From Acidobacteriota bacterium (GTDB lineage: Bacteria > Acidobacteriota > Terriglobia > Bryobacterales > Bryobacteraceae), in NCBI GenBank assembly GCA_016213775.1, contig JACQZR010000255.1:1-52418 (forward strand): 52,418 nt of DNA, given 5' to 3'. The first letter of the stretch is position 1. Every line of letters starts with the position of its first letter. Made by a program: the position numbers and the translations under genes. The notes beneath the pieces are model-generated. The model was not told the DNA's origin. It ran no database searches and saw nothing but the letters and a program-made list of their open reading frames with translations. Shown in pieces: positions 1 to 8,225 of this stretch.

Positions 1-987
1 ATGGATCACTATCAGCCAATGTGGGGCAAGCTTCAGCTTGCGCAGGGCTTCAGCCCTGCAAATCCTCTCACCCGCCGTACTCTCCTCGCGCTCCTCCCCG
101 CCGCCGCACTCCACGCCGCATCCAAGCGGCCACTCTACTCGTTGGCCGTCCGCCCCGATGGCGCGCAAATCGCACTTGGTGGTTTCCAGGAAGTGCGACT
201 GATCGACCCCACAACCGGCGAAACAAAATCCACCCTCGAAGGCCACGCCGAATGCGTGCGCAGCGTAGCCTACTCAGCGGATGGCAAGCACCTCATCGCC
301 GGCGGAGGACTTCCCGGCAAGAGCGGCCAAGCCATTGTCTGGGACATTGCTACAGGCGAGAAAAAAGCCGTCGCGGCCGGCCACAAGGACTGCATCTATT
401 CGGTGGCGTGCTCGCCTGACGGCAGGACCTTCGCGACCTCGAGCTACGACAAGATGATCCATCTCTGGGACATGGCCGAAGGCAAACCGTTACGCGCGCT
501 GAAGGACCACATCGACGCGATCTACGCGGTGGCGTTCACTCCCGATGGCAAGCGTCTCGTATCCGGCGCAGCGGACCGTTCTGTCAAGATCTGGAACCCC
601 GAATCGGGTGAGCGCCTCTACACGTTCTCCGACGCAACCGACGGAATCAACGCCGTCGCTATTGACCCAAGCGGCAAGCGCGTGGCAGCCGCCGGCATCG
701 ACAAGACAATCCGCATCTGGTTAATGGGGGAACGAGGCGGCGAACTCGTCAATACACTCATCGCGCACGAAGACGCCATCCTCCAACTTGCGTGGTCTCC
801 CGATGGCTCCACCATCGCTTCAGGCGGCGCAGATCGTTCGATCAAGCTTTTCCAGGCCTCCGACCTCACCGAGAAGAAGACATTCCCGCAACAGCCCGAC
901 TGGGTGACCGGGCTCCGCTTCGCACCCAATAGCCGCAGCCTTTTTGCATGCCGCATCGACGGTTCGTTTCAGGTGTACTCACAATGA
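1..987 (+). CDS. Exported WD40-repeat beta-propeller protein (5' end uncertain)
   Basis: A 328-residue frame of WD40 repeats. Blades end in recognisable WD-type strands such as IVWDIATGE, IHLWDMAEGK, VKIWNPESGE and IRIWLMGERG, each followed by SPDG/TPDGK turns, so the fold is a propeller of about seven blades and probably a scaffold without its own catalysis. A twin-arginine-like signal (TRRTLLALLPAAALHAA, about residues 24-40) precedes the propeller, so export is likely. The first base of the window is an ATG; it or the ATG at 19 may be the start, or the frame may continue upstream. Residues 9-20 are encoded by two abutting DNA hairpins, so the extreme N-terminus may be repeat-derived. The stop overlaps the next gene's start as ATGA, so the two are probably translationally coupled. 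Similar genes often lie beside DUF1549/DUF1553/DUF1501 genes; the specific ligand is unknown. Confidence 0.8.
   Translation: MDHYQPMWGKLQLAQGFSPANPLTRRTLLALLPAAALHAASKRPLYSLAVRPDGAQIALGGFQEVRLIDPTTGETKSTLEGHAECVRSVAYSADGKHLIAGGGLPGKSGQAIVWDIATGEKKAVAAGHKDCIYSVACSPDGRTFATSSYDKMIHLWDMAEGKPLRALKDHIDAIYAVAFTPDGKRLVSGAADRSVKIWNPESGERLYTFSDATDGINAVAIDPSGKRVAAAGIDKTIRIWLMGERGGELVNTLIAHEDAILQLAWSPDGSTIASGGADRSIKLFQASDLTEKKTFPQQPDWVTGLRFAPNSRSLFACRIDGSFQVYSQ
26..59. repeat. Two abutting perfect hairpins
   Basis: Positions 26-32 pair with 35-41 (GCAAGCT/AGCTTGC) and 42-49 pair with 52-59 (GCAGGGCT/AGCCCTGC). Both have the same TC loop and no base lies between them. They fall inside the 5' end of the WD40 reading frame. 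The same architecture, with different stem sequences, recurs at 12126-12163 and 52153-52192. Confidence 0.75.
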
Positions 988-3371
988 CTCACAAGACGCT
1001 TCGCACGATCCTCTGCCTCGCACTCAGCTTCGCCGCCTTTGCACAGAAGGCCGATCATCCAACAGGCTCTCGCATCACGCCGCCCTCCATCCGCGAAGTG
1101 TCGCCGCTTGGCATCTCGCGTGGCACCACCGTCGAGCTCACGGTGGAAGGCTTCAACCTCGCCAAAGCCAGCGGCATCTATTTCAGCGAACCCGGCATCA
1201 AGGGCCGCATCCTGCGCATCAAAGAACTGCCGGACCTGGCCGATGTCCGCCTCGGCTCGAACGGCACGGTATCCACGATCGACCTCGGCCCGCTGCCGCC
1301 GCGCAATCAGGTGACCGTCGAAGTGGATGTTGAGCCGGCGGTTGACATCGGCGCAGTGAAGTTCCGCCTGCAAACGCCGCTCGGCACCAGCCCAGAAGGG
1401 CAGTTGATAATAGAGCCCTACTTCGGCGAAAGCGTCGATCGCGAGCCCAACGACACGCCGGAGGCCGCGGTGGAGACTTTTCTGCCGGCGATCCTTTCCG
1501 GGGCGATCAGCAAGCCGGGCGACACGGATCATTACAAGATCACCGTCAAAGCAGGCGAGGAGGTGGTCTTTCAAAACGGGGGGACGCAGATCGGATCGGC
1601 GCTTCAGCCGGTGGTGGCGATCCTCGCTGAAGATGGCACTGTGGCCGGCGAATACGGCCGCGCCCGTCCCGAGCAGGCGAATGCGTTCTCGCACAAGTTC
1701 GACAAAGCCGGAACCTACTACGTCCGCGTCTCCGACTATCAACTGAGCGGACGCGCCTCCAACTTCTACCGCTACAAAGCCGGTAAGTTCCCCATTGCCG
1801 GGCGTGCCTATCCGCTTGGCTTGCGACGCGGCGAGACCAAAGACATCGCGCTCACCGGCTACGGCTGGTCGAGCAAAGTCGCGGTGAAAGGGGAGCCGGC
1901 AAGCGAGGACGAAAACATGGTGGTCCTCCGTCCCAAGCTTGGGGGCGGCAAGAGCTACAACCTCGTCAAACTCGCACTTGGCGACGAGCCCGAAGTGGAG
2001 TCCGCAGCCGCAGCCACGGCCGCGCTAGCGCAACAGGTCACGCTGCCGGTGACCATCAACGGGCGTATCGACAAGGCCAGGGAGAACTACTTCCGTTTCT
2101 CTGCTCGCAAGGGACAGCAGGTAATCCTGGAAGTGAATGCCCGCCGCCTGGAGTCCGAACTCGATTCGGAAATCGAAGTTCTGGACGCGAAAGGCAAGCC
2201 CATCGAGCGCGCCACGGTTCGTAGCGTCTCGGAAACCTACGTGGTCCTTCGCGATCACGATTCCGTCCGGCCGGGCATTCGCATCCAGAACTGGAGCAGC
2301 TTTGCTGTGGGCGACTATCTCATGATCGGCAGCGAGATCGTCAGGATCAACGCGCTGCCTCGCGGCCCCGACGACGACTTCATTGCTGAATCCTTCGGCG
2401 GGCAGCGAATCACCTACTTCGGCACCAGTGGCGAAGCCCACGCCAACGATCAGCCAGTGTACAAGGTGCAGATTCATCCTCCCGGAACGCAGTTCTCCTC
2501 CAACGGGCTGCCGCTAGTGCGCCTAAGCTACCGCAACGACGATGGCGGGCCAGGCTACGGCAAGGACTCCTATTTGCAATTCACAGCGCCCGCCGATGGC
2601 GACTACATCGCGCGCATTCGGGACGTGCGCGGGAGTGTCGGCCCCGACCACGCCTACCGCCTCACCCTGCGCGGCCGCAAACCCGATTTCCGGCTGACGA
2701 TGAACCCACGCAATCCGAACATCCCGCAAGGGGGCACGATTCCGGTGAGCGTCACGGCGCAGCGTCGGGATGACTTCGACGGTCCGATCGAAGTCACCAT
2801 CGACGGGCTGCCACAAGGCGTCACAGCGACAAGGGGTTTCATCGGCAAAGGCCAGATCAACACGGTGCTGCTGCTCACCGCCGCGGACTCGGTGAAGGCC
2901 GGCGAAGCTGTTGCCCTCAAAGTGACAGGCCGCGCCAACATCGACGGCCGCCCTGTCGCGCACGCCGCCAACCCCGGCGACCGTTTGAAGCTCGCCTCCA
3001 TCATGCCCAAGCCCGATCTGCTGATGACCGCCGAGACGCGCGAAGTGGAACTGGAAGCCGGCGGCACCGCCCAGATCACCGTCACCGTCGCCCGCCAGCG
3101 CGACTACGGCGGCCGTGTCCCCGTGCAGGTCCTGAACCTGCCGCCGCGAGTCCGGGTTCTCGACGTCGGCCTCAACGGAGTTCTCGTCAACGAGGATGAA
3201 TCGCGGCGCAGCTTCACTATTGAAGCACTGCCTTCGGCGGAGCCGGTCGAGCAAGTGATCTACGTCGCTGGGACCGTCGAGACCCGCTCTCCGCAGCAAT
3301 CCCTTTACGCCGCACCGCAAGCCATTCGACTGCGCGTGAAAGCGAAGTCCGTCGCGACTGCGGCAAAATAG
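984..3371 (+). CDS. Large exported protein with PPC (pre-peptidase C-terminal) domains
   Basis: 795 residues from the ATG that overlaps the upstream stop (ATGA). I chose this start because it gives a clean Sec signal (MTHKTLRTILCLALSFAAFAQ). An IPT/TIG-like segment follows at about 35-80 (REVSPLGISRGTTVELTVEG). A first PPC domain lies at about 165-260, with the typical EPNDTPEAA start and GDTDHYKI core. A second PPC-like segment sits near 350-420 (GRIDKARENYFRFSARKGQ). The C-terminal third resembles stacked Ig-like or CARDB-like modules (VTAQRRDDFDGPIEV, VTVARQRDYGGRVPV). PPC domains are known from secreted proteins of Acidobacteria and Planctomycetes; no catalytic motif is visible here, so it is probably a cell-surface binding or structural partner of the WD40 protein. 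The specific role is unknown. Confidence 0.8.
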   Translation: MTHKTLRTILCLALSFAAFAQKADHPTGSRITPPSIREVSPLGISRGTTVELTVEGFNLAKASGIYFSEPGIKGRILRIKELPDLADVRLGSNGTVSTIDLGPLPPRNQVTVEVDVEPAVDIGAVKFRLQTPLGTSPEGQLIIEPYFGESVDREPNDTPEAAVETFLPAILSGAISKPGDTDHYKITVKAGEEVVFQNGGTQIGSALQPVVAILAEDGTVAGEYGRARPEQANAFSHKFDKAGTYYVRVSDYQLSGRASNFYRYKAGKFPIAGRAYPLGLRRGETKDIALTGYGWSSKVAVKGEPASEDENMVVLRPKLGGGKSYNLVKLALGDEPEVESAAAATAALAQQVTLPVTINGRIDKARENYFRFSARKGQQVILEVNARRLESELDSEIEVLDAKGKPIERATVRSVSETYVVLRDHDSVRPGIRIQNWSSFAVGDYLMIGSEIVRINALPRGPDDDFIAESFGGQRITYFGTSGEAHANDQPVYKVQIHPPGTQFSSNGLPLVRLSYRNDDGGPGYGKDSYLQFTAPADGDYIARIRDVRGSVGPDHAYRLTLRGRKPDFRLTMNPRNPNIPQGGTIPVSVTAQRRDDFDGPIEVTIDGLPQGVTATRGFIGKGQINTVLLLTAADSVKAGEAVALKVTGRANIDGRPVAHAANPGDRLKLASIMPKPDLLMTAETREVELEAGGTAQITVTVARQRDYGGRVPVQVLNLPPRVRVLDVGLNGVLVNEDESRRSFTIEALPSAEPVEQVIYVAGTVETRSPQQSLYAAPQAIRLRVKAKSVATAAK

Positions 3372-3386
3372 GGAAAGGAGTTGTTG

Positions 3387-3734
3387 ATGGATATCGACGA
3401 ACGGATTCAGGCGTTGACAATCAACCTGGAACTACTCACTCACGACGTGGAAGCCTTGCGCGTCAAGTCCGGCAAAGACGGTGAAAACATAGCCGCCCTC
3501 GCGCAGCTCATGAGTGATCAGTATCAGATGATCGGTGGCCTGACGATGCGAATGGATCAACTTGCCCAGACTGCCGAAGACGCGCTCAAAATAGCCTCGG
3601 AGACTTCGCTGGTGGTAAAGCAGCACAACCTGAGCATCTGGGATATCGCCGAGACCAACAAGATGTTAGCCCGCATCATCTCAAAGCACGAAGACCGCCT
3701 CGACGTGCTCGAAAAGAAGATGGGCGTGGCCTAA
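3387..3734 (+). CDS. Small coiled-coil protein of unknown function
   Basis: 115 residues from ATG 3387, which has AAAGGAG six bases upstream; a TTG six bases earlier is a weaker start. The sequence is heptad-rich, with hydrophobic residues at regular spacing (IQALTINLELLTHDVEALR, IIGGL..MDQLAQTAEDALKIA), and ends in a charged helix (HEDRLDVLEKKM). There is no signal peptide and no catalytic motif, so it is likely a cytoplasmic helical oligomer. It starts only 15 bases after the PPC gene and may be cotranscribed with it. Its stop TAA shares two bases with the stop of the convergent gene (CTAA at 3731-3734). I do not recognise a family. Confidence 0.7.
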   Translation: MDIDERIQALTINLELLTHDVEALRVKSGKDGENIAALAQLMSDQYQMIGGLTMRMDQLAQTAEDALKIASETSLVVKQHNLSIWDIAETNKMLARIISKHEDRLDVLEKKMGVA

Positions 3735-4969
3735 GCCACCGGATACTGTGGCTTTCCCGGCGCCTGATAGCGCACGCTCAATTGCGGGGTATCCAACTTC
3801 ACATGCCCCTGCACCTTCGAAGTCAAACAAGCCTCCAGCATGCCGCTAGTGAGCAGGGTCCGCTCCACCGGATACGGCGCCACACCGCTCAGGAACATCT
3901 CCTCCACTTTGCTCATCAGGCAAGCGGAATACGTCACGTTGGGCTCGGGCGTCAGCAGGAACTGCGTCGATTGCAGGTCGCGCATGCCCTTGACGCGCGC
4001 CGCGAAGTTGAAGTCGCGCAGGGCGCCATTCAACATCAGCAGCGTCGCCTTCAACCCGTCGCGGTATTCAATGAAGTAGGCCGCGGGATTCTTCACGAGT
4101 CCCGGCAGCACACCGGAGGTGACCATGTCCTGGGGCCGGCTGTCCTCGAAGCTCAGCCCAAGAGGTGTATCGCTGCGGGACAACGCCGAGCGGAGCAGTT
4201 CCTTCGAGTAGCGGCCTTGTTCGCCGGCCGTCCACACGGCGTCGCCCTCGATCAGTTGAACGGACTTGACACCGGTCTCGCCGCCCTTGCGCCGCTCCAC
4301 CATGCACTGCATGGCTTCCAAAGCATGGAAGTCCATCGGGTCCGATCCGCCGACGCCCACCATCAGCGCTTCTTCAATCACGCAGCCCTTAGGCAGGTCA
4401 AACGACGGCAGACGCCAGGTGACTGGCAACGACGACCCCGCCAGCATTGGGAACTTGAGCCGGTGTGACGCATCCACCATCATCCTGGCCTTGTCGAAGC
4501 TGTACGACAGGTGCTTGTCGTTGAACACCGGCGCCACGCGGCCATCCTTTTCAAACACCTTGACACACTGATCGAAGAACTCGAACCGGGGATACAGCAC
4601 CTGGCCCTTGTCGTTCTTCGGGTACTTTCCATGCTCGCCGATAATGAGCACCGCATCCACGGCCAGTTTGTCGCCGCCGCAGCGCAACGCTTCGCCGATC
4701 GTGGGATACACGGAAAAACCGAACTCCCTGGCACGCTCGCCGCTCTGGTCGCCCTCCGGCTTCTGATCCACATACAGTGAGACGACCTTCACGTTCGGCT
4801 TGTGCCACTCGCCTTCCAGCGGGTAGCCGATCAACCACCGGTCGCCCATGTGCTGGGCATGGGAGAGGTAGCGGTAGATGGTGGTGATGATCGCAAGGCG
4901 CTTGGGCTGCGACGTCTGCGCAACCGCGCTGGCTGCGCTGGTGCTTAAGAAATGGCGTCTGGTGATCAT
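3731..4969 (-). CDS. Tat-exported protein of unrecognised family, paralogue of the upstream gene
   Basis: 412 residues, opening with a twin-arginine signal (MITRRHFLSTSAASAVAQ). The mature part is shared along its whole length with the protein encoded at 4973-6172: AIITTIYRY.SHAQH, VVSLYVDQ, YPTI.EAL, GDKLAVDAVLIIGEHGKYP, VPVFNDKHLSY, AGSSLPVTWR and CMVERRKGGETGV line up in order. The many invariant acidic and histidine residues (GEHGKYP, FNDKHL) look like an active or metal site, but I do not know the family. An AGAGG ribosome-binding site precedes the start. It lies three bases after the stop of its paralogue, so the two form an operon and may act together. Confidence 0.75.
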   Translation of the reverse strand: MITRRHFLSTSAASAVAQTSQPKRLAIITTIYRYLSHAQHMGDRWLIGYPLEGEWHKPNVKVVSLYVDQKPEGDQSGERAREFGFSVYPTIGEALRCGGDKLAVDAVLIIGEHGKYPKNDKGQVLYPRFEFFDQCVKVFEKDGRVAPVFNDKHLSYSFDKARMMVDASHRLKFPMLAGSSLPVTWRLPSFDLPKGCVIEEALMVGVGGSDPMDFHALEAMQCMVERRKGGETGVKSVQLIEGDAVWTAGEQGRYSKELLRSALSRSDTPLGLSFEDSRPQDMVTSGVLPGLVKNPAAYFIEYRDGLKATLLMLNGALRDFNFAARVKGMRDLQSTQFLLTPEPNVTYSACLMSKVEEMFLSGVAPYPVERTLLTSGMLEACLTSKVQGHVKLDTPQLSVRYQAPGKPQYPVA

Positions 4970-4972
4970 GTC

Positions 4973-6172
4973 TTAGAACCTCTGGAAGGTGGACTCTTTG
5001 GTGGGCTGATAGGAAATGGCCAATTGCGGGGTCTCGATGCGTTCCTGGTTTTTGAACAGACTGTCCATGCCGAACGACGTCATCCCGGTCGTCAGCAGCG
5101 TACGCTCCACTGGGTAGGTCGGCTTGCCGCTGAGGAACATCTTCTCCATGTTGTTTACCAGCGGGCTGAAGAAGGTGGCCAGTGTGGTGCGGCCATCGGG
5201 CATCGGCAGGTACATCTGAGTGGACCAGGGCTTGCGCTGCCCGTCCACGAAAGCCGCGAAATTGAAGTCTCGCAGCAGCCCGTTCATTAGCAGCACCGTG
5301 CACTTCAATCCGTCGTTGTGTTCATAGCGAAACGCATACGGGTCCTTCACCATGCGCTGCATGTCGGCCACAGTGGGAAAGATGTCGTTGAATCCGGGAC
5401 GGGACGGCACCAGAGTATGGCTGCGGCACAACGCCGCCTCCATCAGCTCGCGGGACCAGACGCCGTCACGCAGGGCCTTCCAGAACTGATCGCCACGATA
5501 GGCCTGAATCCACTTCACCCCGGTCTCTCCGCCTTTTCGCCGTTCCACCATGCACTGCACGGTTTCGTAGCCATGGAAATCATAGCTGTCCGGCCCGCCA
5601 TAGCAGACACAAAATGCCTCGCGGATCTTGGCCCCGAGCGGCATCTCCACGGAAGGCGTCCGCCAGGTCACTGGCAAACTCGACCCAGCCATGAACGGAA
5701 ACTTCAGCTCCTTGGAGATGTCGTACATCTTGCGCGACCATTCCCAATTCCACGACAGATGCTTATCGTTGAAGACCGGCACGGCCCGGCCGCTCTTGCG
5801 GTACACATCGACGATCTGTGCAAAGAACTCCCACCGTGGATACTTGGTTTGCCGCTTTTCATTGCGAGGGTAGCGTCCATGCTCGCCGATGAGCACCACG
5901 CCGTCCACTGCCAGTTTGTCCGTTCCGAGCGTGAGCGTCTCGGCGATGGTGGGGTAGATCTTCATCCCAGGGTGCCGCGCGGCGCGTTCCTTGCTGAGGT
6001 CACGCTGGTCCACCTGATCCACGTAGAGAGAGACGAGATCCATCTCCGGCTTGTGATGAGTGCCGTTCCAGCCGTAACCGTCCAGGAGCCGGTCAACGAT
6101 GTGCTGCGCGTGGGCGTACTTGTGGTAGATAGTGGCGAGAGCCGCCAGTTTGGGACGCTTGGCAGTGGGCAT
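4973..6172 (-). CDS. Unrecognised conserved protein, tandem paralogue without signal peptide
   Basis: 399 residues from ATG 6172 (MPTAKRPKLAALATIYHKY), which has GAGGAA just upstream; the frame is open for 60 more codons, but these have no coding character or ribosome-binding site. It shares with its downstream neighbour the blocks LVSLYVDQ, KIYPTIAETL, TDKLAVDGVVLIGEHGRYP, VPVFNDKHLSWNW, MAGSSLPVTWR, GYETVQCMVERRKGGETGV and VERTLLT. Unlike that neighbour it has no Tat signal, so one copy should be cytoplasmic and the other exported. It is the first gene of a two-gene operon reading leftwards from the 264-base gap shared with the AP2-HNH gene. Confidence 0.75.
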   Translation of the reverse strand: MPTAKRPKLAALATIYHKYAHAQHIVDRLLDGYGWNGTHHKPEMDLVSLYVDQVDQRDLSKERAARHPGMKIYPTIAETLTLGTDKLAVDGVVLIGEHGRYPRNEKRQTKYPRWEFFAQIVDVYRKSGRAVPVFNDKHLSWNWEWSRKMYDISKELKFPFMAGSSLPVTWRTPSVEMPLGAKIREAFCVCYGGPDSYDFHGYETVQCMVERRKGGETGVKWIQAYRGDQFWKALRDGVWSRELMEAALCRSHTLVPSRPGFNDIFPTVADMQRMVKDPYAFRYEHNDGLKCTVLLMNGLLRDFNFAAFVDGQRKPWSTQMYLPMPDGRTTLATFFSPLVNNMEKMFLSGKPTYPVERTLLTTGMTSFGMDSLFKNQERIETPQLAISYQPTKESTFQRF

Positions 6173-6370
6173 TGTTTCCTCATTATGACCCACGCCGAAG
6201 GGGGCGTGTTGGAGAGGAAAAAAGCTGATCACAGACAAACGAAAAATATTTTTGTGAGCGGACCACTTTAGATTCAGAGGTTTACAGAGAGGACGGGCGT
6301 TGAGTTGAAACGGTAGTGCGAGAGCGGGCTGAGAGAATTCAATCGGAAACAATCTCCGCTACGCCCCCCA

Positions 6371-6418
6371 GGCTCCCCGTCGTGGGAGCCGTTTCGTTGA
6401 CGAACGGAGGATCTCCCA
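6371..6418 (+). promoter_or_regulatory. Hairpin series in the leader of the AP2-HNH gene
   Basis: In the 264-base divergent gap, 6371-6377 pairs with 6384-6390 (GGCTCCC/GGGAGCC, six-base loop). It is followed at once by a weaker TTCG/CGAA hairpin near 6395-6406 and an imperfect GGAG/CTCC inverted repeat before the ribosome-binding site. The series ends about 20 bases before the start of the next gene, so it would lie in its 5' leader. No terminator T-run follows. The rest of the gap shows nothing I recognise. Confidence 0.45.
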
Positions 6419-6436
6419 TAGAAAGGAATTAATACC

Positions 6437-7210
6437 ATGTCTCGAATCAGCCAACGCCCCAACCGCAAGGCCCGCTCGCGCTACAAAGGGGTCCATCGTT
6501 CGCCCAGCGGACACCGCTGGAGGGCCGACCTGTACCTCTCCGAAGGTAAGTCGCTCCACCTGGGTTCGTTCGACACCGAGCAGGATGCAGCTCTGGCCTA
6601 TGATCTGGCGGCGCTGCAATTTCTCGGCACCGGCGCTTTTCTCAACTTCCGTGATACGCATCTCCTCAATCCGATTGTGGTGGGCGAGGTTGCTATGATC
6701 CCCTTCCGCAAAGAATCGAAGACCAGTATTGCGGAGTACGGCCATTTCCTTGTGGACTCCGACGATCTGGAGAAGGTGAAGCAGTACTACTGGCGGACCC
6801 GTGCCGGTTCCCTGGTGGGACGGAAAGGCCGCCAGAATGTGCACCTCAGCACGCTGCTAACGGAAGAGGTTCCCGAGAATCACGCTGTCGCGCACATCAA
6901 TGCCAACTCACTCGACAACCGCAAGGAGAACCTCGCTGTCATCCCGATCGGTCTGCTGCTTGGCAAACAGCTCAAGCAGGAGCGCAAGTGCAGTTCGATA
7001 TACAAAGGGGTGAAGAAGGCCGGCGGCCGGTGGAGCGCGCAACTGGCCGGTAAGCACCTGAGCACCTGGGACGTGGAAGAAGACGCGGCCCGCGCCTATG
7101 ACGCCGCGGCGAGGGAGCGCTTTGGAATCTACGCCGCTGTCAATTTCCCGCGGGAAGGCGAAAGGGGCTGCCTTCGCAGATACGCCACGCGGCTGCCGCT
7201 AGCCGCGTAG
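6437..7210 (+). CDS. AP2-HNH-AP2 protein, probable homing-endonuclease relative or DNA-binding regulator
   Basis: 257 residues from ATG 6437 with AAGGAA nine bases upstream. An AP2 DNA-binding domain covers residues 16-71 (YKGVHR...RWRADL...LGSFDTEQDAALAYDLAAL...LNF). The centre (about 100-170) resembles an HNH_3-type nuclease: VHLSTLL with His136, then AHINANSLDNRKENL with His153, Asn161 and Asn165. A second AP2 domain runs from 189 to 238 (YKGVKK...RWSAQL...AARAYDAAARERFG...VNFP). Free-standing HNH-AP2 homing endonucleases normally carry one AP2 domain. Here residue 152, just before the HNH histidine, is Ala where Asp is usual, so metal binding may be impaired and the protein may only bind DNA. 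No intron or intein is visible around it. Confidence 0.8.
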   Translation: MSRISQRPNRKARSRYKGVHRSPSGHRWRADLYLSEGKSLHLGSFDTEQDAALAYDLAALQFLGTGAFLNFRDTHLLNPIVVGEVAMIPFRKESKTSIAEYGHFLVDSDDLEKVKQYYWRTRAGSLVGRKGRQNVHLSTLLTEEVPENHAVAHINANSLDNRKENLAVIPIGLLLGKQLKQERKCSSIYKGVKKAGGRWSAQLAGKHLSTWDVEEDAARAYDAAARERFGIYAAVNFPREGERGCLRRYATRLPLAA

Positions 7211-7233
7211 GAGACACGATGAATCCACACATC

Positions 7234-7264
7234 ACGGGCGGAGACGCAAGAAACCTCCGCCCGT
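7234..7264. terminator. Strong hairpin between convergent genes
   Basis: 7234-7243 (ACGGGCGGAG) pairs perfectly over ten bases with 7255-7264, with an 11-base loop. It lies 24 bases after the AP2-HNH stop and before the end of the convergent DUF1080 gene. There is no T-run on either side, so it would be a non-canonical bidirectional terminator or an mRNA-end stabiliser. Confidence 0.5.
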
Positions 7265-7340
7265 TGACGCCAATGGCAACGGTTTCAGGAGCAATTCACC
7301 GTCAATCGACGCGAGGCCTGCGCCCTGCGCCGTCAGCGGT

Positions 7341-8204
7341 TCATTGCTGGTCGTATCCCTTCAATCGCCGCGCCCATATGTTCCGGTACCGCAGCGGCAC
7401 ATCGTGATCCTGCAGCGCCAGCGGCAGCTCCGCTTCATGCGGCGCGTATGTCCCCACGACACGGTGTGCCATCCTCCCAATTACTTCCTGCCGGTTGTGC
7501 ATCAGCACGCCGTTGTGAAATACCGTCTCATACGCGGGCTTCACCAGTTTGCCGTTCGCGAACTTCGGCGCTTCAAACACGATGTCGTAAACCTGCCATT
7601 CGCCCGGCTTGCGGCAGGCATTCACAAGCGGCGGCCACTGCCCGTAAATCGACGCCGCCTGTCCATCGGCATACGTCGGGTTGTTGTAGCAATCCAGCAC
7701 CTGCACCTCATACAGCCCCATAATCAACACGCCGCTGTTGGCCCGCCACTGGCTGTCTCCCGATGGCGTCACCGGAGCCGACCATTCCAGGTGCAACTGG
7801 ATATCGCCGAACTTCTCCCTCGTTTCAATCGTGCCCGACCCCGGCACAATCTCCATGTACCCGTTCTCCACCTTCCACCCCGCGGGCTGCAGTTCTGAAG
7901 ACCCGCGTTTGATCACGCCCCACTGCGCGAGGTCCTTGCCATTGAACAGCACCACGGCGTCCGATGGCTGCAGTCCGGGCCGCTCCTGCGAACTCTCCGT
8001 ACCCGGCGTCACCACGCGCGGCTTCGGCCGGTCAATATCGTGAACTTTCCATTTCTGCCCTGGCAGCACAGGCGTATCGCTGTAACCGGTGGGCGAAGTC
8101 CTGTAGCCCTTCTGCTGTTTCTTCTTGCCATCCGATTGCGCCGGCAGCAAGGCCGTCAACGCGACCGCGGCCGCCACGGAGAGTATCACGATGGATCGCT
8201 TCAT
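7341..8204 (-). CDS. Exported DUF1080 family protein (3-keto-disaccharide hydrolase-like)
   Basis: 287 residues from ATG 8204 with a Sec signal ([23 protein letters not shown]). After a Lys-rich linker, the DUF1080 lectin/jelly-roll domain begins with the standard [16 protein letters not shown] and continues through [42 protein letters not shown] and [12 protein letters not shown]. The family (Pfam PF06439) is known from extracytoplasmic glycan catabolism, and some members hydrolyse 3-keto-glycosides. The gene starts 21 bases after the Asp-box gene, so the two form an operon. Its leader has no Shine-Dalgarno sequence; instead TACCTCCTT, which looks like the 16S anti-Shine-Dalgarno tail, lies directly before the ATG, as also at the gene starting at 45435. 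Confidence 0.85.
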   Translation of the reverse strand: MKRSIVILSVAAAVALTALLPAQSDGKKKQQKGYRTSPTGYSDTPVLPGQKWKVHDIDRPKPRVVTPGTESSQERPGLQPSDAVVLFNGKDLAQWGVIKRGSSELQPAGWKVENGYMEIVPGSGTIETREKFGDIQLHLEWSAPVTPSGDSQWRANSGVLIMGLYEVQVLDCYNNPTYADGQAASIYGQWPPLVNACRKPGEWQVYDIVFEAPKFANGKLVKPAYETVFHNGVLMHNRQEVIGRMAHRVVGTYAPHEAELPLALQDHDVPLRYRNIWARRLKGYDQQ

Positions 8205-8225
8205 AAGGAGGTAGCTTACCACCCC

